From Volutella citrinella (Eukaryota > Ascomycota > Sordariomycetes > Hypocreales > Nectriaceae): 64,000 nucleotides of DNA. The DNA lies in NCBI GenBank assembly GCA_034401135.1, contig JAWZSP010000003.1:1550001-1614000 (forward strand). The letters run 5' to 3'. Within the stretch, counting starts at the first letter, position 1; every line of letters begins with the position of its first letter. The notes below the pieces were generated by a model. The model ran no database searches. It saw nothing but the letters and a program-made list of their open reading frames with translations, and was not told the DNA's origin. Made by a program: the position numbers and the translations under genes. Shown here piece after piece: positions 49,850 to 59,185 of the stretch.

Positions 49850-51690
49850 TTAGAAGTGGATGGCCTTGGCGTGGGTGTTCATGGCAGCCTCCTTGAAGGC
49901 CTCAGCAAGGGTGGGGTGGGCGTGGCAAGTTCGGGCAATATCCTCGCTGGAAGCGCCGTACTCCAGGGCCAGAGTACCCTCAGCAATCATCTCACCGGCG
50001 TTGGGGCCGACGATGTGGATGCCCAGAAGTCGGTCGGTCTCAGGGTCGGCCAGCATCTTGACCATGCCATCCGAGTCGAGGTTGGTCTTGGCTCGGGAGT
50101 TGGCGCTGAAGGGGAAGGTTCCGACGCGGTAGGGGATGTTCTGCTTCTTGAGGTCCTGCTCGCTCTGTCCAACCCAGGCGACCTCGGGGTGGGTGTACAT
50201 GACCGAGGGGATGGCGCCGTAGTTGACGTGGCCGTAGCCCTTCTTGATGTACTCAATGACGGCAACGGCCTCCTCCTCGGCCTTGTGGGCAAGCATGGGG
50301 CCGAAGGTGACGTCGCCGACACAGCGGATGTGGGGGAGCTTGGTTCGGTACTCGGAGTCGATGATGACACGGCCGCGCTCGTCGAGCTCCATGCCAATGT
50401 TCTCGAGGCCAAGGCCACCGGTGTAGGGGCGTCGGCCGATGGCAACGAGGACGACGTCGGACTCGAGCTAGATTTCAACCATGGTCAGCAACAATGCCTC
50501 ATCACAACAACTGGGAATTCATCCTCACCGTCTCGGGCTTGCCACCCTTGGCAGCGTCAACCTCGAGCTTGACGAGCTCGCCGGACTTGTCGCCGCTGAC
50601 AACCTTGGTGTTGAGCTTGAACTCCAGACCCTGCTTCTTGAGCAGCTTCTGGATGGACTTGGCAATCTCAGTGTCCATGCCGGGTCCACCAATCTGGCCG
50701 AGGAACTCGACAACGGTGACCTTTGTGCCGAGGCGAGACCAGACAGAGGCCATCTCGAGACCAATGATACCGCCGCCAATGACGGTCATGGTCTTGGGGA
50801 TCTCCTCGAGGGCAATGGCACCGGTGCTGGTGATGACGCGCTTCTCGTCAATCTCCAGGCCGGGGAAGGGAGTAGCCTCAGAACCGGTGGCAATGAGGAT
50901 GTTCTTGCCTCGAACGCTAGTCTCGCCGCCGTCGTTGAGGGCGACCTTGATCTCGTTCTCGTTGACGAAGGAGCCGGAGCCCTTGAGGTACTCGACGCCG
51001 TTCTTCTTGAAGAGGAACTCAATGCCCTTGGTCAGACCGCCGACGGCGGTATCCTTGGCCTTCATGAAGTTGGCCAGGTTCAGCTTGACATCGCCAACCT
51101 CGATACCTCGGTGCTTGGTGTCGTGCATAATCTGGTGGTAAAGGTGCGAGTTGTTGAGCAGAGACTTTGAGGGAATGCAGCCGACGTTGAGGCAGGTTCC
51201 GCCGAGTGTGCCACGCTTCTCGATACAGGTGACCTACACACGCAAGCAAATGTCAGTCAAGTTCACGCCGGGCAGAGGACAATGGAGGGCTAAGTTGTGA
51301 CAACCTTCATGCCTTCCTGGCCGGCCTTGATGGCGGCGACGTAGCCAGCCACGCCGCCACCAATGATGACGAGGTCCTTCTCCTCTGCGATGGTGTCAGG
51401 TCAGTAGGTTGGGTATCATGGTAACGCGCTGCGTCGACGAACCAGATGAAGAGGCATATCCGCGAGACAGGGCCGGGGAGGCAACGACGACGGGAAGACT
51501 GTAAGTGATAACGAAACACAGGTCAGCCGGGGCGAGTCATTTTCGCTACTGAGGCCCATGAAGCAAAGCTTTTTGAGGCATACAGCAGCCATTCTCTGGG
51601 GGCAGGCCAAAGGGGGTCGAGGTCAACGTACGTGGATTTTCGGAAGGCCGGTCGGGCGACGGTCCGAGATATCAAGCGACTGGAAAGCAT
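49850..51690 (-). CDS. lpd1: Dihydrolipoamide dehydrogenase, mitochondrial (E3)
   Basis: FAD disulfide reductase shared by pyruvate, 2-oxoglutarate and branched-chain dehydrogenases and the glycine system. Exons (minus) 51632-51690, 51443-51498, 51305-51384, 50529-51233 and 49850-50467 give 505 residues. The presequence is [38 protein letters not shown], with probable cleavage near RGY-AS. FAD binding is at [20 protein letters not shown]. The redox pair is Cys79 and Cys84 in [13 protein letters not shown]. The NAD-binding strand is [20 protein letters not shown], and [19 protein letters not shown] is the second FAD contact. The C-terminal interface holds HPTLAEAF with catalytic His484 and Glu489. 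Strong codon bias suggests high expression. It also produces long open frames on the opposite strand that are not genes. Confidence 0.97.
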
Positions 51691-52674
51691 GGTGAAGGCG
51701 CTGTGTCAGGAGACAATGGAGAATGGGAAGGGAAAAGGTTTGCGGTCCTCACGGAGGTGAAGTTGAGGTTGAGGGAGAAGATCGCTGTCGGAGCTCCTTG
51801 TTTGGCGCGGCGCACAGGGAGCTTCGGCAAGCCGAGCCCGCCCCGTCGTCCGTCCAGCAATTTTTTTGCACTGCTCATACAGCCGAAAGCCCAAGTGGCA
51901 GCGCCTCCCTCCCCGTACCTACAGCGGCCTTCAGCAGCCGGGCGAGCCTGGAGGTGTACTTGCGAGGTACTAGGGCGCCAATCGCTGGACATGCATCTCC
52001 GGCATTGGGTCGCCCAAAGACAGGCCACTCACCAGCCATCGGGGTTGAGACGCGAGCCGCCCCAGCTAATGAGAGGCCTTGGTTTCCGGGGATATCTGTC
52101 CCAACGAACCACTGTTGGAAGGGCCCCCAACCAGGTGTCCCCCAATCGGCCAGCACGACCACCACTGGCGACCGCCGACCGCCCGGGCTTATGATGCAAG
52201 TCACCAAGCGGCAAGGTACTGCCCAGGTATTACGCCAGCTTCGACCTCGGGCCTAATTATCCCGCAGCTATCCGCATATCCTTGTCCACTGATTCCCACT
52301 GGCAGTCACTGCCCAACTCGCATTCGGTGTTCGGCTTCAAGCTGTAACGCCACCTTAGTCATTGCGACAGCGGCGACGCCTTCCATCTACTGCCTTCTAC
52401 GAAACGTCCCGCACCTGATGTCCGGGATGACTGCGATAGGCAGAGGCTCAGCAGTGATACTGAAGAGGGTGTGCTCAAGTCCGCCTCTTCATACAGTGAC
52501 AGACAACAGTGGCGAGCAAGCTGGCGAAATTCCCAGCTCATGTGAGCCGTATCACGAGTCTAGGTCTCGCATCCAATTGTTAGAATCCACCCTCATGTAT
52601 ATCAAATCGCAATTTGTTGCGATGGTGTCTCTCATTCTATATCAAGTGACAGTCCTCTTACGCCATGGTCCCAT
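51691..52674. other. Intergenic, LPD1 upstream and SGD1 downstream
   Basis: 984 bp on the promoter side of LPD1. Open frames across it are overlapping and not protein-like. No repeat seen. Confidence 0.45.
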
Positions 52675-55221
52675 CTATGCGCCTGATACCACGGCATTCA
52701 CGGCAATTTGCGCCTTCTCCCGGACCCTCTCGAGTTTCTTGGCCTCCTTGGCCCCGATCAGCGTTGTCCTTCGTATCTTCTTCCGCATCATCCAGTGGAT
52801 GCCGGCCGCCAGTCCGGGCAGCTCTCTCACGCCGGCGCCAAAGACCTTTGCAATCTTGGCATCCTCACTTCCGTCTTTGGCACGACAATGCTGCAGGAGG
52901 GCTATCAGGAAGTGCTGAACGAAGAGCGAGGTCCACTTGTTGAGCTCCGGCAGCTCCAGGGGCTTCAGAAAGGCGAGCCCCATGGCACCGTCTGCTGCGA
53001 GAGATGCATAGAACTGGGCGACGTTGCTGATGCGTCGCTCGTCCTTCATCCGCTCCCCGTCGGCAGTCTCTTCGTCGTCCGGGTCCTCCCCAAAGAGCGA
53101 CTCGCCCAGACCGCGGAAGATCTTCCAAGCCCTGTCCTGAAGCGCAAACCTGACGCGGCTATTGGCACAGGCTTGTCTTCCCACCAAGGCGTAGTACGGG
53201 TTGTAGTGCGCTTCGCTGCCAACACACTGCACCAGCACCCTCGCGATTTCCAGCTGGTCGTCCCTTTTCAAGCGAAGGTTGAGATACTGCCGATAGCCGT
53301 GATCGAAATTGGAAGCAGACATCAGGGCTGTGAAGATGGCAATCTGCGCAGTGCCACTCAAACCTTGCGCTCGCGCTTTCTGCGGGTAGTCTGGGAGAAC
53401 AATATCCATATCCTCGTCGTCCATTGATATGTCGCTGTCCTCCTTGGCGTCCCTGTCGCCCCCTTGCTTTACCGGTTGGCGAGGTTTGACTGGCACGCTC
53501 GCACCCACCAGCCACCATTTCCCCTGCGTGTCTGCTCCTTCAATGTCCGCCAGGCCGACGCCCATGGGTGCCAGGCCGTCCAGCCTGCGCGATTGGGATT
53601 TCAGTTCCCCGAGGCGCTTCTTCATTCGTTGGACATGTTCTGATACCACCTCAGAATCCATGCCCCTTGCCTTGGGTTTGCTATTCTTGAGGTCCGCGAT
53701 GGTCTCAATCATGAATTTGGTACGGGCAGAGATGTTCTCATATCCCACCTTGGCCACTGATTGGCTGAGGACTCCAGAGACGTGCTTGAGTGCCTGAGGG
53801 TCATCTCGCCTCATGAGCCGGCCAGCCATGCGGCATATTCGCAGAAGCAACTCGACGTTGACTTCATTGAGATCGCTCAGGAGCCGCTCCATGTAGTCGA
53901 ACAGAATCTTATTGCCAACAGCATCGAAGACGTATAGTTGAGAGAGGAACGTCATGAGGTTTGATGCCTCTTTCGAGATGGCTGATTCTTCGCTCACTGT
54001 TTTGCTTGCTTTCTCGTACTCGATGCCAATGTCTGTGACCACTCGCCGGATCAGATGGGAGCCAAAGCTGGATCCGGTAATGCGATAAATTGCTGCGGCA
54101 AAGCCACCGGTCAACACGAAGAATTGGTCAGGTAGGCTCTCGGGCTTGCAGATCTGGGCAATGATTGCGTCTGTGATCACCTCAGTAACATCGCCACGGG
54201 CATTCTTTTGATACATTTCCTCCACGGACTGCACAATGGACAGAATGTTTGCATCCGTAAGTCGATTGATGAGACCCTGGATCTGCTTTCGTACTCGGCC
54301 CTTGGCCTCGTCTTCTGAAGCAGCAGCTACTCTCCGTAAGGACGGGGGAACGTATTTTGCAACAGTTACTCCCGAGGTGGGCGCGACGTAAGGGTTCTCC
54401 TTCTTTTTGGGTGGAGCAGACCGTGAGTCCTCTTCGTCAGAATCGAACCCATTGAAGGAGTCACTGTCCTCGTCTTGGTCAGACCAGTTGTCCATGTCCT
54501 CGCCCTCGTCTTCGTCGGCATCATCCTCATCGATGCCAAGATCGTCTCCCTCTCCCTCACTCGAGTTGTTGGCTTGTGAGGGCATTGCCATCTTCCGTCG
54601 CTTAGATGACAGCCATTCGTCGTACTCGCTCTTCCTCTTTTTGCTGTCGTCGTCGCTCCCGTCACTTGCGTCATTCAGGTCGCCGAGCAAATCCTCAAGC
54701 CCGTCATCCTTGAAAGCTTGCGGCAGGGATTTCCTCCCCTTCTTGATACCAAGTTTCCTTTCAAACTCATCAATTTCTGCATCATCTTGCGCAAGTCTTT
54801 CTTGGACTGCCCGAGAGAGTTTCGGTTTCTGATTGTTCAGGTCTTCCGGCTCTGGCTCTGACTCGGGCTCTGAGATTCCACCAAATCCGTCCTCCTCTGA
54901 CTCATCGTCGCTATCCTCAAGCCCATCGTCTGAGATGTCGTCCTTTGTTACGACCCTTGGTGACGGCTTCTGAGCCGATGCGGGAGCTGCACGTGGCACA
55001 TTCGCATTTTTGGCAAGCTTCTTTACCTCAGCAGGCGGGGCGCGTGAATAAACATGGGACTTTTTCTGATTTCTCTGTGCTTTGCGTTGCTCCTTCCGTG
55101 AGAGTTGCCGCTTAGGTTGTTGGCGATGCGTCGAGGTTTGATCCCGTAGAGGCTCGGGTGCATCCAAACCCATCCGCTTAAACAGCTTCTGCTGTAGCTC
55201 CGGCACAGAAGACGGAGGCAT
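52675..55221 (-). CDS. sgd1: SGD1/NOM1-type nucleolar MIF4G-MA3 protein
   Basis: Single exon, 848 residues. Yeast Sgd1 and human NOM1 are nucleolar 40S/90S processome factors; human NOM1 also targets PP1 to the nucleolus. The N terminus is basic (PELQQKLFKRMGLDAPEP, RKEQRKAQRNQKKSHVYSR), followed by long acidic tracts (DEDDADEDEGEDMDNWSDQDED). The MIF4G domain starts about residue 305 (RKQIQGLINRLTDANILSIVQSVEEMYQ) and includes FFVLTGGFAAAIYRITGSSFGSHLIRRVV and NKILFDYMERLLSDLNEVNVELLLRICRMAGRLMRRDDPQAL. The MA3 domain follows (GLSGTAQIAIFTALMSASNFDHGYRQYLNLRLKRDDQLEIARVLVQC). ATG at 55221 is the only sensible start. Shares a 0.37-kb divergent promoter with SRP14. Confidence 0.93.
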   Translation of the reverse strand: MPPSSVPELQQKLFKRMGLDAPEPLRDQTSTHRQQPKRQLSRKEQRKAQRNQKKSHVYSRAPPAEVKKLAKNANVPRAAPASAQKPSPRVVTKDDISDDGLEDSDDESEEDGFGGISEPESEPEPEDLNNQKPKLSRAVQERLAQDDAEIDEFERKLGIKKGRKSLPQAFKDDGLEDLLGDLNDASDGSDDDSKKRKSEYDEWLSSKRRKMAMPSQANNSSEGEGDDLGIDEDDADEDEGEDMDNWSDQDEDSDSFNGFDSDEEDSRSAPPKKKENPYVAPTSGVTVAKYVPPSLRRVAAASEDEAKGRVRKQIQGLINRLTDANILSIVQSVEEMYQKNARGDVTEVITDAIIAQICKPESLPDQFFVLTGGFAAAIYRITGSSFGSHLIRRVVTDIGIEYEKASKTVSEESAISKEASNLMTFLSQLYVFDAVGNKILFDYMERLLSDLNEVNVELLLRICRMAGRLMRRDDPQALKHVSGVLSQSVAKVGYENISARTKFMIETIADLKNSKPKARGMDSEVVSEHVQRMKKRLGELKSQSRRLDGLAPMGVGLADIEGADTQGKWWLVGASVPVKPRQPVKQGGDRDAKEDSDISMDDEDMDIVLPDYPQKARAQGLSGTAQIAIFTALMSASNFDHGYRQYLNLRLKRDDQLEIARVLVQCVGSEAHYNPYYALVGRQACANSRVRFALQDRAWKIFRGLGESLFGEDPDDEETADGERMKDERRISNVAQFYASLAADGAMGLAFLKPLELPELNKWTSLFVQHFLIALLQHCRAKDGSEDAKIAKVFGAGVRELPGLAAGIHWMMRKKIRRTTLIGAKEAKKLERVREKAQIAVNAVVSGA

Positions 55222-55589
55222 GTTGCAGGCCTACACCGCAGCCGGGCGGGCTATATCGGGGGGTTGAAAGAGGGAGCGGAGTACTATCCAGTCGCAAAGA
55301 GACAAGAAGGTATATCTGAAGGATTTCTGTTGGCGGACGGGCGCATCAGAGGCGCGAAGTCATGATGGAGAAAAAAAAATCCCCAGGTTGGAAAGAGGTA
55401 CGTACCGCATGCGCTCCAAGGGTGGCCAATGCCAAGGCAGTGCCTCTCCACCAGAGTCTCCGCCACACATGGTGGGCAATGGCGGGGCACACTGAGCGAT
55501 GGGTCCGACTCATCCTCAACCTCCTCCAAACCCCCGAATTCTCAGTCGTGTCCGCAACCCGTCGCCCGCCACGAGGTAGTCGAGGCGTC
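55222..55589. promoter_or_regulatory. Compact divergent SGD1/SRP14 promoter
   Basis: Only 368 bp separate the two start codons, so the genes very probably share a bidirectional promoter. An A-run (about 55370-55378) lies near the centre. No specific factor site assigned. Confidence 0.5.
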
Positions 55590-56141
55590 ATGGCAACGAC
55601 ACACGTCAGCCACGACGAGGTTAGTTCTATGCCCCTTTTGAGGCCACCACCTGGCTCTTCTGGGAGGGAAAGGGAAGGCCACGTGAGTGCCAATTGGCTG
55701 ACACACACACCACAACTATCCAGTTCTTCGCCAAACTCGGGGAACTCTTCAATCACCGCAAAGGCAGCGATCACGGTGCCATCTACTTGTCACAAAAACG
55801 ACGTGCGTGTCTCGTCTGATCTGTATCTGTCATTGGGATCGACCTCTTCTGACACGCCGACAGTTACCTATGGGCAAGATGTTCCCGCACCTTCTGAGGA
55901 TGATCCCACAGCAGACCTCCGCACAAATGGACCCCTGCCCATCATTGTGAGGGTTTCAGACGGCCAGCCTAAAAAGGACAGGTCTAGCAAAGTAAAACTA
56001 TCAACAGTCGTGCAGCCTGATGACTTGGACGGCTTTTATGCTAGGTACGCAGACATTTGCAAGGCTGGAATGACGGCATTGAAGCCCAGAGACCGAAGCA
56101 AGAAGAAGGCCAAGGCCAAGAAGAAGAAGGCTGCCGCATAA
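55590..56141 (+). CDS. srp14: Signal recognition particle 14-kDa subunit
   Basis: Alu-domain protein of SRP that slows elongation during ER targeting. Exons 55590-55619, 55724-55802 and 55864-56141 give 128 residues. The N terminus is MATTHVSHDEFFAKLGELFNHRKGSDHGAIYLSQKRLTYGQ, where the first exon is only 30 nt. The family signature VRVSDGQPKKDRSSKVKLSTVVQPDDLDGFYARYADICKAGMTALKPRDRSKKKAKAKKKKAAA closes the protein with a poly-Lys RNA-binding tail. Introns have GTTAGT and GTGCGT donors with CAG acceptors, in phases 0 and 1. The gene is divergent from SGD1. A stretch upstream of the ATG stays open but is not conserved in character. Confidence 0.95.
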   Translation: MATTHVSHDEVSSMPLLRPPPGSSGREREGHVSANWLTHTPQLSSSSPNSGNSSITAKAAITVPSTCHKNDVRVSSDLYLSLGSTSSDTPTVTYGQDVPAPSEDDPTADLRTNGPLPIIVRVSDGQPKKDRSSKVKLSTVVQPDDLDGFYARYADICKAGMTALKPRDRSKKKAKAKKKKAAA

Positions 56142-57219
56142 TAAAACTGCGTATTTTCCCATTCTTTCCCCTTTAATTTAATGAAGCAATATGCTTCTTG
56201 GCGAAACACTGTGTTCCCTTACGTAGGCCCATTAACTCATCCCTTGACGTGGCGATACCCAAAATATGCCGCTCAGCATAGCCCCAGTTCGCCTCGATGC
56301 ATCCTTTCGGCGGCTTGCTGTATTTTTATTCGTGGGCCAGACAACAGTTACTCAGTCTTCCCAGTAATATGGGCACGAAGACTCTGCATGTAGCGGGCAA
56401 GATGCGCAACCGTCTGCCGATAGGTAAGGCACTTGGTTCAGGTGCTACTAAGTAGTACTTGTATTCAGGCAAGCAGGTTACATGATACGAACGAGCATTT
56501 TTCTCAACACCTGGCACCATCACATGCACATGAGCCAAGAGTAGAGACCAAGTATAAAAAGCGTGGAGCATCAGCCCAACCATGTAATCGTTCCGTTGTA
56601 GTTGTTTAAGGCAGCCGTGAAACAAACCCTCAAAGGTGAAATTAAAGCAAGCCGTTGCACAGATGCGAGGCGCTTCGACGGCTTCACGATAACCCCATTG
56701 CTCCAGGTGCCTGCCATCAGTCTTGGGCATCATAATGATTATTCGAGATACATTCTAGAAAATCCCAATCAACATTCCCATGCGCAGCGTCTGACCCAGG
56801 CATCGTTCCTCCGTCCACTGCATGAAGTCCCTTCCTCGTCTCCTTACTCTTAGTTTGCACCTCATCGTAACCAAGTCATCGGTGCGGGGCTAGGCAAAGC
56901 GGAAAGCTGCTTGGCATCACCTCAGCAAGTTCCCTGGCCGACGGTGCCAAGAGCAACAAGTAATATCAAGGGAAGACCTGTCTTCCGAGTAGAGTTCGAT
57001 TGCGATTCTCCTAGGGCTTGAATGCCCACAACCCCCCCTAAAGTTTTTGTAGCGTGCAGAAGAAATGACTTGAGGAAAAAGAAGAAAGCGATGTGTGACA
57101 ACATAATAAATGGCCGCTGAGTAGCGAAAGGCAATCCATCTTTGGGCTGTCCACAATGTGGACCAATCCTCAATGGCAACTCGCCTCAATCAGCAGTCGC
57201 AGAGAGTGGCGATAAGCCG
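56142..57219. other. Convergent gap, SRP14 and GBP2-like 3' ends
   Basis: 1.08 kb containing two 3' untranslated regions. TAGTAC-family palindrome near 56445. No gene recognised. Confidence 0.5.
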
Positions 57220-59185
57220 TTACATCATCTGGTCTTGCGTCAAGCCAGCATGAGGATCGGTATCCATCATTTCGCTACCACCACCACCGACACTGCCACC
57301 ACTCTGCTGGTTCAGATACTTGACGAAGCTCAAGTTGAGCGGACGGCCACCGTACTGGTATCCCTGGAATTTGGAGATGGCAGTCTCTGCAGTATCGCCC
57401 GTGTCGAATCGGACTACACCAGTGCCTCGGGATCGACCGCTGGGCTCGTACTGGATCTCAGCCTGCTCCACCTTGCCAATGGTGGTGAAAAGCTCGACCA
57501 AGTCATCATTGCTCGTGGACCACGGCAGCTGGGTGATCGTCAGGACATGGCAACCTTGGGAAGCGGGTGGGGTCTTACATTTCGGACATAAATCGTCTCG
57601 CTCTTCTCGGTTCCAGAAGTCGCAAAGTCAGTGAAGGGGTTCGGGGGTACCGAGCTGGCGGGGGGTGCGTCGAAGCCGGGGCCGCCGCCGCCAGCACCAC
57701 CACCGAAGCCACCACGGCCTCCGAAGCCGCCTCCGTAGCCGCCGCGGCCACCGCCGAACCCTCCACGTCCACCAAAGCCACCGCCGAAACCACCTCGCAT
57801 GCCACCTCCGTAGCCACCACGGCCACCAAAGCCCATGCCCATGTTGCCGGCGTAACGGTCCTCCCGCACCTCGAGGACACGGCCCTGCCAGTCGTAGCCG
57901 TTGAATTGCTGGATGGCGTTGCGAGCATCATCGGGGTTCTCAAAGACCACTATGCCAGAACCCTTAGGTCGCCCATCAGGACCGACGTGGACATCGGCCC
58001 GGATCACAGCTCCATTTCTCGCTACATCGCCAGTTAGGGGCGGTTCGGCTTCACGCACAGAATCATGCGACTCGGCCCATAAATGAGAGGACGTACCTGC
58101 TTGTCGGAACAGATCCTTGACATCCTGCCAGCCGACATTGTAAGGAAGCTATGAGAAGTCAGCATACCGCTGCGGGGGCAGCATCACAAAGGGGAGCAAC
58201 AAACGTTGGCAACGTAGATCTGGCGACCGCCAGCACCACCGCCGGGGGGTCCGCCATGGCCTCCGCCGTAGCCAGCATTGAAACCGCCGCCAGGCATTCC
58301 GCCGCCGAAGCCTCCTCGGTTGCCGCCGGGGGCGCCAATGAATCGGGGTTCCGCCTCACGGTCCTATACTGTTGTAAGAAATTTGTCGATTGTCAGTCAG
58401 AGAGAGGGCAAACCAACCTCGCGGACGTAGACCAGGCGGCCCATCAAGTTCTGGTTGCTCAACTGGGTAACAGCCTGTTGGGCTTGCTCCCTCGTAGCAT
58501 ATTCCACAATACTGCAGGCGCAAGTTAGCCCACTGTTGTTGTGCAGACGAGATCAACGTCAGAACTTACCCGCATCCCTACAATTGCCCAGGACAACGTC
58601 CCAACCCGTCAACCCAACCATCCATTAAGGCTCAAAGGGAAGAAAACCACAAAAGAAAGCCAGCCAAGGAAAGACTACGCGATGAAGCCCACCTTCGACA
58701 TGCCGTTTGGAAGCAATAGGACGTCGGCAAATATAACCTCTCCAGCTAAAAGGTCGCTGTCGTCAGCCCCGGGTCAATCCTCCGGCATCCGCGGCGTTCA
58801 AAGCCTCACCCTGCCTCATGAAATCTTTAAGATGGTGCCACTTGACATCGTACGAAAGGTTGCCGACGTAGACGCGGCGGTCTTGTTGGGAAGTTTCGCG
58901 AATGTTGCTCATCATTTGTTCTCGAGCCGCGGCCCTGTCCTCGTAGGATCGATGCGGTGCTTGTCCACTATAACCTGCAGTTGGTCCTCCACCAGGAGTG
59001 CCTGTGCTAGTCATGGGCGTGCGATCACGGCCTCGGCGATGGTCGTCCCGGCTGGCTGATCGACTGCGGGGAGAGTAGGAGCGACGTCGACTTGATCGAC
59101 CAGGGCTTCTAGAACGTCGGCGGGGTGATCGAGATCTCTCGCGCTGGTATCCGTCAGCATCCAGACAGGGTCGAGGTACCTCCAT
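57220..59185 (-). CDS. GBP2/HRB1-like three-RRM mRNA-binding protein
   Basis: Eight exons (minus): 58810-59185, 58693-58745, 58570-58577, 58418-58511, 58205-58363, 58097-58148, 57579-58021 and 57220-57528, giving 497 residues. The N terminus is SR-rich (RERSRSPRRRSRSPGRSSRRRS). RRM1 (about 100-177) has RNP2 RVYVGNLSYDVKW and RNP1 KGCGIVEYA; the latter is completed only by including an 8-nt microexon. RRM2 (about 223-305) has [24 protein letters not shown] and KGSGIVVFE. A Gly/Phe/Arg-rich RGG tract follows (GFGGRGGYGGGMRGG), then RRM3 (about 389-465, ETIYVRNLPWSTSNDDLVELF, RGTGVVRFD). The layout matches yeast Gbp2/Hrb1, SR-like adaptors for TREX-linked mRNA export and quality control. Every join keeps phase. 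Confidence 0.9.
58570..58577 (-). other. 8-nt microexon of the GBP2-like gene
   Basis: Minus-strand sequence GGATGCGG lies between TTGTAG and GTAAGT. With AAG before and T-ATT-GTG after, it encodes the Gly-Cys-Gly of the RRM1 RNP1 motif KGCGIVEY. Skipping it would delete two full codons and shift the frame. Confidence 0.85.

Noticed and set aside
49580..51170. Long plus-strand frames (330 and 229 codons) opposite LPD1
   Set aside because: They are mirror images of strongly biased LPD1 codons (Leu/Val/Gly-rich products) and cross its introns. LPD1 itself is unambiguous.
52708..53427. 239-codon plus-strand frame opposite SGD1
   Set aside because: Antisense shadow; no domain, while the opposite strand encodes MA3 sequence.
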